Shown here one piece after another: positions 1 through 6,982 of a stretch of 64,000 nucleotides of DNA. The translations under genes were made by a program, and so were the position numbers. The notes under the pieces are model-generated. The model saw nothing but the letters and a program-made list of their open reading frames with translations. It had not been told where the DNA came from and made no database searches. Origin of the DNA: Clostridiales bacterium. GTDB taxonomy: Bacteria > Bacillota > Clostridia > Oscillospirales > Ruminococcaceae. Positions within the stretch are counted from its first letter, which is position 1. Every line of letters starts with the position of its first letter. The DNA lies in NCBI GenBank assembly GCA_003150405.1, contig QAMM01000003.1, positions 1 to 64,000 on the forward strand, read 5' to 3'.

Positions 1-135
1 ATGGATGTATGGGACCTGGTGGATTTGTCGCATACAGAGGGAGCGCCTTGGGACAGGACAATGAAGGCAAAGGGCGGCGGAACCATCCCGGAGGAATGGA
101 TTAATTCCTATTTCAGAAATCAATATCACGGTTAA
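1..135 (+). CDS. C-terminal end of a SocA/Panacea-type (DUF4065) protein, cut by window edge
   Basis: Frame 1 is open from the first base to the stop at 133-135 and gives 44 residues. The stretch LSHTEGAPWDRT, followed by a GTIPEE...YF ending, matches the usual C-terminus of the Panacea domain (SocA-like antitoxin or phage-associated GepA family; family knowledge). Panacea proteins often act as antitoxins or protease adaptors. The partner toxin is not visible, so the role here is open. The 5' part lies outside the window, and the ATG at position 1 need not be the true start. It sits in a small accessory patch with two Xre regulators, which fits a mobile or defence origin. Confidence 0.6.
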   Translation: MDVWDLVDLSHTEGAPWDRTMKAKGGGTIPEEWINSYFRNQYHG

Positions 136-152
136 AAGGGCTGGCAGACAGA

Positions 153-245
153 ATGAGTGAATTGACAAATAAATTGTCGGAGTCCGAGCTGAACGCCAGT
201 CTGAATAAAGTTATTATTAGACTTTGTTCCGAAACCGGTTCATAA
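153..245 (+). CDS. Possible 30-residue small ORF, unrecognised
   Basis: A short ATG frame starts 17 nt after the stop of the Panacea-like gene, ends 27 nt before a strong terminator and encodes 30 residues. It begins MSELTNKLSE and is hydrophilic. There is no clear ribosome binding site; AGACAGA lies just upstream. It may be a small co-transcribed product, the stub of a decayed gene, or chance. No family is recognised. Confidence 0.22.
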   Translation: MSELTNKLSESELNASLNKVIIRLCSETGS

Positions 246-272
246 AATCATGTTGCGGAAAATATGAATTAG

Positions 273-308
273 AAATCCCCCCTGTCCTTACAGACAGGGG
301 GGATTTTT
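273..308 (+). terminator. Intrinsic terminator after the Panacea-type gene
   Basis: Stem AATCCCCCCTGTC paired with GACAGGGGGGATT around a short TTACA loop, followed by TTTTT. It ends the transcript of the genes at the left edge. Confidence 0.85.
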
Positions 309-351
309 GTGGTGAAAAGCCATCAGCAAAGAACATGTTGAGGCGGGCACA

Positions 352-378
352 AAAATCCCCGGCGTTGGCCGGGGAGGG
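352..378 (-). terminator. Intrinsic terminator of the Xre gene at 385-702
   Basis: On the minus strand CCCCGGC pairs with GCCGGGG around a four-base loop and is followed by ATTTTTGT. It starts a few bases past the stop codon of the Xre regulator. Confidence 0.8.
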
Positions 379-384
379 GAGTGC

Positions 385-702
385 CTACAGGCGGTTGGCA
401 ATGTTATTGAGCTCGGCCGCAATTTCCCGCAGGGTCTGTCCATCAGACTGCTCAAAGCTCATGAATTTCAGGGGACAGGCGCTGCCAAACGCGATGTCAA
501 AATCCACACCGAGAGCGGTGGCGAGACGCAAAAGGAGATCCAGCGAAGGGTTGACCCGGCCTTTTTCAATGTTGCGGTAGTGGGAGAGGGCAATTTCACT
601 GCGCCAGGCGCATTCCTCCTGCGACCAGCCGCGCTCCAGCCGGAGAGTGCGCACGCGCTCGCCGATTTCCCGCATAAAGTTTTCTTTGCTTGTTTCTGAC
701 AT
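385..702 (-). CDS. Xre/Cro-type helix-turn-helix regulator
   Basis: 105 residues. The N-terminal two thirds (about residues 10-70) is an Xre HTH domain: IGERVRTLRLERGWSQEECA, then a recognition helix ending in YRNIEKGRVNPSLDLLLRLATALGV. The C-terminal 35 residues form a short tail with a predicted helix. The start at 702 is chosen because AAGGAG lies 10 nt upstream; a longer in-frame start at 762 has no such site. It stands alone between its own terminator and a decayed cotJC. Such proteins normally repress their own promoter or that of a neighbouring mobile element, but no operator is evident here. The target is unknown. Confidence 0.85.
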   Translation of the reverse strand: MSETSKENFMREIGERVRTLRLERGWSQEECAWRSEIALSHYRNIEKGRVNPSLDLLLRLATALGVDFDIAFGSACPLKFMSFEQSDGQTLREIAAELNNIANRL

Positions 703-896
703 AACAGCATCACTCCTTGTTGGTGGTGTCGAAAAAGCAATTTTTGACCATGGTCCCATCATAATACAGCCGCCGCAAAATTCCAGTTTCCAAACCGGCA
801 GTTTGTGTACCGTTATTCTGGCGGTTTTGCGGGGATACCCTCAAATGGAGAAAAAGGGCTTTTTGACACTGGGTGTGATGGTATATCTTTTTATAA

Positions 897-1418
897 TGTA
901 GTGGGCCAGATGGAGAACTTGCAGCATCTATGCGTTACCTTTCCCAACGCTATTCCATGCCCTATAAAAAAGTGGCGGGTATATTGACGGATATTGGCAC
1001 CGAAGAACTAGCTCATATGGAAATGGTGTCGGCCATTGTAGCACAGCTCACAAAAAATTTGACGATTAAGCAAATTAAAGAATCGGGGTTTGATACCTAT
1101 TTTGTGGATCATACAGTTGGATTATGGCCGCAGGCGGCGTCTGGAGCTGCATTTACAGCGAATTATTTCCAGTCCAAAGGGGATGCAATTACAGATCTGT
1201 CGGAGGATATGGCAGCAGAGCAAAAAGCCCGCACGACCTATGACAACATTATCCGGTTGGTAGATGATCCAGACGTATTAAAGCCCATTAAGTTCCTGCG
1301 TGAGCGGGAGATTGTACACTACCAGCGCTTCGGCGAAGCACTTCGAAATGTACAGGATGAACTTAATTCTAAGAATTTTTATGCATTTAATCCGGAATTC
1401 GATCGGAAGGCTAAGTAA
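897..1418 (+). pseudogene. cotJC: 5'-truncated spore coat protein CotJC (manganese catalase family)
   Basis: From the ATG at 930 the frame encodes 162 residues clearly like CotJC, with EELAHMEM, an EQKART segment and REREIVHYQRF supplying metal-ligand E/H residues of the Mn-catalase fold. Full-length CotJC is about 190 residues. Homology continues upstream of the ATG: the codons from 903 read GPDGELAAS, a conserved CotJC segment with another ligand Glu, but the frame is closed by TAA at 894-896 and has no alternative start. About 45 N-terminal residues are therefore missing, and no ribosome binding site precedes 930. It looks like a deletion or rearrangement product. The cotJA/cotJB partners are absent. 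A shortened protein from 930 is possible but would lack one ligand. Confidence 0.75.
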
Positions 1419-1499
1419 TTATCTCGGTTCCTGTAGGCACGCATAAAAATCTTGCTAAATGCTGCAATTCTAATGCTTGTCAAAATTAAGATCGGGTAA

Positions 1500-1543
1500 T
1501 AAAAACAGCCTGTTCTGCCTTTATGGTAGAACAGGCTGTTTTT
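1500..1543. terminator. Bidirectional terminator between the cotJC remnant and the zinc-ribbon gene
   Basis: AAAACAGCCTGTTCT pairs with AGAACAGGCTGTTTT, with T runs on both strands. It serves the cotJC remnant (+) and the zinc-ribbon protein (-). Confidence 0.85.
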
Positions 1544-1636
1544 ATGGAATGCCATTATTCCTGGTGAAATCATTATAATCTTCTACAGTAGACAACAACT
1601 CCTGATTTTCACCGAGAGCCGTTTGAAACCGTGTAT

Positions 1637-2302
1637 TTACTGGCAGGTTGGACAAGCGGTGTAACCCTCATACTGAGCGTATGCAATATTAAAAGCGAGG
1701 AAGGTATCCATATCCGCTATCTCAGGGCAATCATAATTGTGGTAGTGTGTGTCATCCTCGGGGATAATAACAATATACTCATCCAAAAAGTCAGCTTTTT
1801 CAATGGAATTTAGATCTATGCCTTCATAATCCTTCAACTGTGTCTCATAATCGTTGATAAGAATATTTTGATCGGAAATAGTTTGCTCTTTGTCTGCCAA
1901 CTCGGCTTTTAGTCCGTTGATGGACAGCAATTCAACAACGCTGATGCCAATTAATAAAACAACGACTGCACAAGCGGCAATAAACAAAATCAAAAATTTG
2001 TTTAGAGGCTTTTTGGCCTTTGGAGGCCGTACATTAGGATTAGGCGGCGTAATTGATGTGGTGTTCAAAACCGGGAACGGTGCAGGTGAAGGCTGCTGTA
2101 GTGAGGGTTGATAGGATTGGACGGGGGAAGGGGGGACCGGGGCAGATACAGCGGGCTGTGCTTCTGGCTTTGGTGGAGCGGAAACAGACGAGGCTTCTTT
2201 TGCTGGTTCGGACATGGGCTGAGGCGCGACACGGCTGCCGCACTGTTCGCAGAAAACACTTCCATCGGGAAGCTGTTTGCCGCATGCTGGACAAATTAAC
2301 AT
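1637..2302 (-). CDS. Zinc-ribbon, single-pass membrane protein with coiled coil and C-terminal Cys/His motif
   Basis: 221 residues. An N-terminal zinc ribbon (CPAC at 4-7, CEQC at 18-21) is followed by a Pro/Ser/Ala-rich linker to about residue 90, a basic patch (PPKAKKPLNK), one membrane helix (about 103-125), a short coiled coil (LKAELADKEQTISDQ onward) and an outer domain ending HYHNYDCPEI...GYTACPTCQ. That end resembles the H-x5-C plus C-x2-C pattern of small Ada-like metal sites. The topology suggests a cytoplasmic zinc ribbon and an external domain. The start at 2302 has GGAGGAG 6 nt upstream. It is monocistronic. Function unknown; the architecture recurs in uncharacterised clostridial membrane proteins. 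Confidence 0.8.
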   Translation of the reverse strand: MLICPACGKQLPDGSVFCEQCGSRVAPQPMSEPAKEASSVSAPPKPEAQPAVSAPVPPSPVQSYQPSLQQPSPAPFPVLNTTSITPPNPNVRPPKAKKPLNKFLILFIAACAVVVLLIGISVVELLSINGLKAELADKEQTISDQNILINDYETQLKDYEGIDLNSIEKADFLDEYIVIIPEDDTHYHNYDCPEIADMDTFLAFNIAYAQYEGYTACPTCQ

Positions 2303-2347
2303 GAAGAACTCCTCCTTCGATTCAATGAAGAATCGTTATCGTTAAAT

Positions 2348-2377
2348 ATTATAGAAAAATAAAACCGGTATACCGGT
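2348..2377 (-). promoter_or_regulatory. Candidate promoter with palindromic operator for the zinc-ribbon gene
   Basis: A minus-strand TATAAT at 2353-2348 lies about 45 bp before the ATG. Where the -35 box should be there is a perfect 14-bp palindrome, ACCGGTATACCGGT (2364-2377), instead of TTGACA. This is typical of an activator- or repressor-controlled promoter. The factor is unknown. Confidence 0.4.
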
Positions 2378-2608
2378 GCATTTCATCGAATCACGGTAAA
2401 AATATATACGGTCTGAACATTCGGAAAATGAAGGGAAAAAGAGCCATTGCGTGGTGGCTTGTGAACTGGAAAGCGTTTATAAAACTGCAAAAGGAATTAT
2501 GCGGGGGATGCGATCATTGACGATGAATTCTGGATTGAGATATGGGGTTTTATCTAATAACAGGGATTTCCGTATATACAGGGTGCCAACTCCGCTCTGC
2601 GCATGAAA
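2378..2608. other. Intergenic region, nothing further recognised
   Basis: Short frames only, no RNA gene and no convincing terminator. It separates the zinc-ribbon gene from the 3' end of the second Xre gene. Confidence 0.5.
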
Positions 2609-2941
2609 CTAAATTTTACCATATTTGTATTTAATGTACTCAACAAACTGTTTTACTTCTTGAAAAGCATCGTCATTGATCTCACACCCAAAAAGTGCGA
2701 ACCGGAGGTCCCGCTCTGAAAGAAGACGGCCATTGTCTGACGGAAGTCTTTCATTTGAGTAACCCAGCAGATAGTCTGTTGAGACGCTGAAGTATTGGGC
2801 GAGCTTTACCAGATTGTAATTGTCTATTTTGTATTTTCCGGTTTCCCAGCCGGACAACGCTGCTTGGGTGACACCCAAATAGCGCGCAACGTCCTGCTGG
2901 CTGTCGCCGTGCTCCTTGCGCAATTCCCGCAAACGCTTCAC
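2609..2941 (-). CDS. Xre-family repressor (phage-like HTH regulator)
   Basis: 110 residues starting with GTG; AAGGGGGG lies 7 nt upstream. Residues 1-60 are a canonical Xre HTH: LRELRKEHGDSQQDVARYLG, then TQAALSGWETGKYKIDNYNLVKLAQYFSVS. The phrase STDYLLGYS follows, as in many phage and ICE repressors, and an alpha-helical tail completes the protein. Two 15-bp inverted repeats just upstream (2969-2983, 3056-3070) make autoregulation likely. No intact mobile element is attached, so it is probably domesticated or left over from one. Confidence 0.85.
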   Translation of the reverse strand: MKRLRELRKEHGDSQQDVARYLGVTQAALSGWETGKYKIDNYNLVKLAQYFSVSTDYLLGYSNERLPSDNGRLLSERDLRFALFGCEINDDAFQEVKQFVEYIKYKYGKI

Positions 2942-2968
2942 AATGATTCCCCCCTTTCAATAACTAAT

Positions 2969-2983
2969 ATAAGTTATACTCAT
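2969..2983. promoter_or_regulatory. Operator copy 1 for the Xre repressor (inferred)
   Basis: ATAAGT-TAT-ACTCAT is an inverted repeat with one mismatch, 28 bp upstream of the repressor start codon. It shares the spacer and both arms with the perfect copy at 3056-3070. Confidence 0.55.
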
Positions 2984-3055
2984 TGAAAAGTAAAGGGGAT
3001 TTGCCAACTTTTTTGGTAAATCTGTCAGAAAGTGACAGGTGAGGTTGCAACGATA

Positions 3056-3070
3056 ATAAGTTATACTTAT
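3056..3070. promoter_or_regulatory. Operator copy 2 for the Xre repressor (inferred)
   Basis: ATAAGT-TAT-ACTTAT is a perfect 6-bp inverted repeat with a 3-bp spacer. A further half site, ACTTAT, lies at 3083-3088. Paired sites flanking a control region are typical of Xre/Cro circuits. Confidence 0.55.
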
Positions 3071-3352
3071 ATTTATCTTAAAACTTATATTTTGCCGGAA
3101 AACGAAAGGTACCGATTTTTATTCATTAGGCTTAGTTGCCAAGCGAAGTCTGCCATATTTTTGATGAGTCGCCGTTCCATGTAACCAATATGGTCTTTGG
3201 CCCGGTTTGTGTAAGGACAGTCTAGGACGAGTAGCTTGTCGGCTCGACCTTAGATGGAGCACGAGCCAGACAGACAAAACCAAGAGTGGAATGAGAGATA
3301 CAAACGTATTTTTTGAAAGGGAGACAGAGTAGGCAGCAGAGTTTTCATTGCG
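3071..3352. other. Intergenic region beyond the Xre operators
   Basis: No supported gene. A minus-strand frame of 31 codons from an ATG at 3180 to a stop at 3085 looks slightly protein-like but lacks a ribosome binding site and may be a gene remnant. Confidence 0.4.
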
Positions 3353-3388
3353 AAAAAGGCAGGCACTTTTATAATGCCTGCCCTTTTT
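3353..3388. terminator. Bidirectional terminator after the ferredoxin-like gene
   Basis: AAAAAGGCAGGCA pairs with TGCCTGCCCTTTTT, and T runs occur on both strands. It lies about 33 bp past the minus-strand stop at 3421. Confidence 0.8.
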
Positions 3389-3420
3389 ATAATGTTCATT
3401 TTTTGTTGCATCTTAGAAAT

Positions 3421-4122
3421 TTATCTTTCCAAAACCCGGCCGTCGGTGGCAATAACAACGACCTGCCACGGCAAAAATTTACCGCTTGCTTGAAGAGCGC
3501 GTTTTACCGCGTTTTCCAGCCCCCCGCAGCATGGTACCTCCATCCGCACAATGGTAACGCTTTTAATTTCATTCTGCCGGATAATTTCTGTGAGCTTTTC
3601 CGCGTAGTCGCCTTCATCGAGCTTGGGGCATCCGATCAAGGTCACATGGTTCTTGATGAACCGTTTGTGGAAATCTCCGCAGGCGAAGGCCGTGCAATCC
3701 GCCGCAACCAGAAGATTTGCCCCGTTAAAGTAAGGCGCATTGATTGGAACTAGTTTGATCTGCACCGGCCATTGGGTCAATTCACTCTGGACAGAGGTGC
3801 TTGGTGAATCTTCTTCTGCCTGTGGGCGAAAAATTTGCTTGGATTGGGTACCGGGACAGCCGCAGGGAAGTGAACCGGCTGCCTTGGCTGCTTGCGCTGC
3901 CTTCACTGCTTCTGCGTCGTAAGCGGGCGCTTCCCGTTCTTCAAAGGTAATGGCTTCAGTCGGGCAGGCTGGCAGACAATCGCCAAGTCCGTCACAGTAG
4001 TCTTCACGCAGCAGTTTTGCCTTACCCTCTACCATCCCAATGGCGCCTTCGTGACATGCTTCAGCACACAGGCCGCAGCCAATGCATTTTTCTTGGTTTA
4101 TTTTAATAATTTTTCGTTTCAT
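3421..4122 (-). CDS. 4Fe-4S ferredoxin-domain protein with extra Cys-rich C-terminal domain
   Basis: 233 residues. Two [4Fe-4S] motifs lie at the N-terminus: CIGCGLCAEAC (residues 14-24) and CDGLGDCLPAC (about 43-53). A linker carries SLPCGCPG, and a C-terminal domain of about 110 residues carries further cysteines (DCTAFACGD, LIGCP, VPCCGG). This arrangement is common in clostridial iron-sulfur proteins encoded beside Crp/Fnr regulators and redox enzymes (family knowledge). The electron partner is not known. GGGAGG lies 10 nt before the ATG at 4122. It is divergent from the Crp/Fnr gene, which probably controls it, and may exchange electrons with the hydrogenase encoded 1 kb away. Confidence 0.8.
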   Translation of the reverse strand: MKRKIIKINQEKCIGCGLCAEACHEGAIGMVEGKAKLLREDYCDGLGDCLPACPTEAITFEEREAPAYDAEAVKAAQAAKAAGSLPCGCPGTQSKQIFRPQAEEDSPSTSVQSELTQWPVQIKLVPINAPYFNGANLLVAADCTAFACGDFHKRFIKNHVTLIGCPKLDEGDYAEKLTEIIRQNEIKSVTIVRMEVPCCGGLENAVKRALQASGKFLPWQVVVIATDGRVLER

Positions 4123-4208
4123 TTTAAAATCCTCCCTTGCTTTTGTGTGTTTATTATAGTATGATGGGAAAAATAAATCTGTTGGAAATCAAACAAATGG
4201 AGCAAGCT

Positions 4209-4895
4209 ATGAAAAAAGAGGAACAAGCCGCCTGCCTGCACGCGCCCTTGTTTAATGGTTTTGCGTTACCGGAACTGGAGCAGGCGTTTGCTTGTCTTGC
4301 ACCGCGCCGTCAGCGGGCGGAAAAAGGGGAAACTCTTGTGCGCGCGGGCGATCCGGTGCCGGGAATCGGCGTTCTGCTGTCCGGAAGTGCGCGGGTATTT
4401 CGGGAGGATTATGCTGGCAATCGGGAAATTGTTGCGGCTTTAATGCCTGGTGATCTGTTTGCAGAGGTGTTTGTATTTGCCAGACTTGATGTCATGCCGG
4501 TCAGTGTGGAAGCATCTGAAAGCTGTGCGGTTCTCTGGTTTGACGGGGGGAGGATTGCCCGCCCCTGTGAGCGTGCCTGCCAATTTCATGGCCGCTTGCT
4601 GGAGAATGCGCTCGGCATTTTGGCGCAAAAGAATTTGATGCAAAACCGTAAGCTGGAGCATTTATCCAAACGCACAACACGGGAAAAGCTGCTCTCTTAC
4701 CTGGGGGAACAGGCTCAGCTTGCCGGCTCTGGCACCTTTACCATTCCCTTTAACCGTCAGCAACTGGCCGATTATCTTTGCGTGGAGCGCAGCGCTATGT
4801 CTGCCGAACTCAGCCGTCTGCGGGAGGAAGGAATTTTGGAAACTCATCGCAGTGCATTTAAACTGCTTGGCTTTGACAGCGGCTGGATGGAATGA
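4209..4895 (+). CDS. Crp/Fnr-family transcriptional regulator
   Basis: 228 residues. A cyclic-nucleotide-binding-like beta-roll covers about residues 10-125 (GETLVRAGDPVPGIGVLLSG, REIVAALMPGDLFAE). A dimer helix and a winged HTH follow (FNRQQLADYLCVERSAMSAELSRLREEGIL, about 175-205). The start at 4209 is preferred because GGAG lies 7 nt upstream; the frame is open back to 4137 without a better site. Several cysteines are present, but the N-terminal Fnr cluster pattern is not seen. The effector is thus unknown (redox, NO or a haem-like signal are all possible). It is divergent from the ferredoxin-like gene and upstream of the hydrogenase, both plausible targets. Confidence 0.85.
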   Translation: MKKEEQAACLHAPLFNGFALPELEQAFACLAPRRQRAEKGETLVRAGDPVPGIGVLLSGSARVFREDYAGNREIVAALMPGDLFAEVFVFARLDVMPVSVEASESCAVLWFDGGRIARPCERACQFHGRLLENALGILAQKNLMQNRKLEHLSKRTTREKLLSYLGEQAQLAGSGTFTIPFNRQQLADYLCVERSAMSAELSRLREEGILETHRSAFKLLGFDSGWME

Positions 4896-5053
4896 CAGCT
4901 TCAGTCGGATTTGGTTCGCGTTTGAATTTATATGGAGCTTCTGCTCCGGCCGCATATCCAAATCGAGCGAAGTGAACACTATGGGTATGTGAAATTTGCT
5001 GCGCATGGTATACTGTAACAAAAAACAACATTTCCTATAAATGGAGGATGCAT

Positions 5054-6286
5054 ATGACAACTTTTGAATCGCTTTACCAGGAGCTGCTGCAGCGCAGCTT
5101 TCATCCGGGAGAAAAACGTCCGCTGCAAGAGTACGATCCGCATCATCTGGACTGTTTGCTCAATCCTCAGAAATATCCTCCGGTTCTCCGCACAGCGGTC
5201 TGCACCGGAGAAGAGTGTGACCGTGCCTGCCAGAACAGCTGCATTTTTGACGCCATTGTCACCGGAGAGGATGGAAAAATGACCATTGACCCGGCAAAGT
5301 GTGTTGGCTGTTCAGCCTGCATTGACGCCTGCGATATGGGCATTCTCACGGCAAGCAAGGATATTTTGCCCGCTATGAAAGCGGTGCGGGAAAGCGGAAG
5401 ACCTGCTTATGTATTGGTAGCTCCGGCATTTCTTGGCCAGTTCAGCGAGGAGGTTACCCCAGGAAAGCTACGTTCTGCTTTTAATGCGCTCGGCTTTGCG
5501 GGGATGCTGGAGGTTGCATTGTTTGCGGATATCCTCACCCTGAAGGAGGCGCTGGAATTTGACCGGAACATTCTGCACGACGGCGATTACCAGCTGACGA
5601 GCTGCTGCTGCCCTATGTGGATTGCCATGATCCGCAAAATATATCATGAGCTGATGCCCCATGTCCCTGGTGCCGTCTCTCCAATGATTGCCTGCGGCCG
5701 CGTGGTGAAAAAAATTCATCCGGACGCCATAACTGTTTTTGTAGGTCCCTGCATCGCTAAAAAGAGCGAGGCCCGGGAACCGGATCTTGCTGGTGCGGTT
5801 GATTTTGTTCTTACGTTTGAAGAGGTGCGGGATATTTTTGAGGCCGCTTCCATCGATCCGGCAAAACTACCGGAAAATGAGCGGGATCATTCCTCGCGTG
5901 CAGGCCGTATTTACGCGCGTACCGGCGGCGTCAGCGAAGCGGTTCGTTCAACCGTTGAACAGTTGAACCCTCACCGTGAAATCACTGTCAAAACCCGGCA
6001 GGCGGATGGAGTTCCTGCTTGCCGCGCTATGATTGAGGAGCTCAAAAGCGGTAAGGCCGCGGCAAATTTTTACGAGGGAATGGGCTGTGTCGGCGGCTGC
6101 GTTGGCGGACCGAAGGCCATTATTAACCGGGAGCTTGGCCGGGAGCAGGTCAACGCTTATGGTGATGACGCGGTTTATTCCACCCCTCTGGAAAATCCGT
6201 ACGTCATTGAGCTGCTTCACCGTCTGGGCTTTGACACCGTCGAGGAGCTTTTGGAATACAGCGACATTTTTACCCGCAAATTCTAA
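5054..6286 (+). CDS. [FeFe]-hydrogenase, group B-type catalytic subunit
   Basis: 410 residues. Two N-terminal ferredoxin clusters come first (Cys 50, 55, 59, 63; then CVGCSACIDAC at 83-93). The H-cluster domain carries all three signatures in their group B form: TSCCCPMW (182-189), GPCIAKKSEA (231-240) and GMGCVGGCVGG (342-352). Classical group A enzymes have TSCCPxW, MPCxxKxxE and a CPGGC motif instead. The protein should catalyse 2H+ + 2e- = H2, but few group B members are characterised and a sensory or H2-uptake role is possible. GGAGG lies 6 nt before the ATG at 5054. The maturases HydEFG are not in the window. It is probably regulated by the upstream Crp/Fnr protein. Confidence 0.88.
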   Translation: MTTFESLYQELLQRSFHPGEKRPLQEYDPHHLDCLLNPQKYPPVLRTAVCTGEECDRACQNSCIFDAIVTGEDGKMTIDPAKCVGCSACIDACDMGILTASKDILPAMKAVRESGRPAYVLVAPAFLGQFSEEVTPGKLRSAFNALGFAGMLEVALFADILTLKEALEFDRNILHDGDYQLTSCCCPMWIAMIRKIYHELMPHVPGAVSPMIACGRVVKKIHPDAITVFVGPCIAKKSEAREPDLAGAVDFVLTFEEVRDIFEAASIDPAKLPENERDHSSRAGRIYARTGGVSEAVRSTVEQLNPHREITVKTRQADGVPACRAMIEELKSGKAAANFYEGMGCVGGCVGGPKAIINRELGREQVNAYGDDAVYSTPLENPYVIELLHRLGFDTVEELLEYSDIFTRKF

Positions 6287-6603
6287 CAGTTCCGTCGTCG
6301 TTTTCTTGTCTTGCGTTTTCCGCAAGGCGGCTGAAAATCACAGCTTCAGGGATGGGGGTAGCTATATAAAATAAGTGGCCTTTTGGCAAAGCGGTCTTGC
6401 CCTTTTGCTGGCGTTCAGGGGATCATATGGCATCCGGCTATCCGGGAATCTCTATAATGTTAGATGTGATGGACTTCCGATTGGCTATACCGCTGGCTGA
6501 TGTTTGAATGATGAAAAGGAATCGGAGCGTTCGGCTGCTCCAAAAGGCAGGCGGAACATCGGTTTGGAATTTTAGTGGTGAAATTGTCATTCCAGATAAT
6601 TCA
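6287..6603. other. Gene-free stretch after the hydrogenase
   Basis: No coding frame with a ribosome binding site and no recognised RNA; it ends in a strong terminator. It could be a long 3' untranslated region of the hydrogenase transcript. Confidence 0.45.
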
Positions 6604-6632
6604 AAAAGGGCGCATGAAATGCGCCCTTTTTT
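6604..6632 (+). terminator. Intrinsic terminator, probably of the hydrogenase transcript
   Basis: AAAAAGGGCGCAT pairs with ATGCGCCCTTTTTT. It lies 320 bp after the hydrogenase stop with no gene between. Confidence 0.8.
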
Positions 6633-6780
6633 ATTATAGGAATTTCGTAATGCCCTCATCCTTTTTAGGTGAAATTGCGCTTTATATGATGCCGGCTTGA
6701 ATGCTGAACTCTTCGGTTTTTTGAGCAAAAGGCTGAAAAGAAAAAAATCTCTGCCTTTTGGCCTTTGCTGATGTTTTGGA

Positions 6781-6826
6781 AAATAAAAATCCGAACCCAT
6801 CGCCAACCGGCATAAGGTTCGGATTT
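6781..6826 (-). terminator. Terminator of tRNA-Ala
   Basis: On the minus strand AAATCCGAACC pairs with GGTTCGGATTT around an 18-base loop and is followed by TTTATTT. It starts about 9 bp past the tRNA 3' end. Confidence 0.7.
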
Positions 6827-6834
6827 ATTCGCTA

Positions 6835-6910
<76 letters not shown>

Positions 6911-6953
6911 ATATATCATGCACTATCCAAAAATCTTAAATAACGCAAGATAT

Positions 6954-6982
6954 ATTATACGGGATTCCATTAGGGTTGTCAA
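6954..6982 (-). promoter_or_regulatory. Consensus sigma-70-type promoter of tRNA-Ala
   Basis: On the minus strand TTGACA (6982-6977), a 17-bp spacer and TATAAT (6959-6954): a perfect housekeeping promoter. The -35 box overlaps the stop codon of cca. The predicted leader before the tRNA is about 36 nt. Confidence 0.85.

Noticed and set aside
863..897. TTGACA and TATAAT upstream of the cotJC remnant
   Set aside because: The spacer is about 23 bp, too long for a working sigma-70-type promoter; coincidence is more likely.
3085..3180. 31-codon minus-strand frame, extendable upstream without a start to about 3235
   Set aside because: Composition is faintly protein-like, but there is no ribosome binding site or recognised family, and it overlaps an operator half site. 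Possibly a remnant only.
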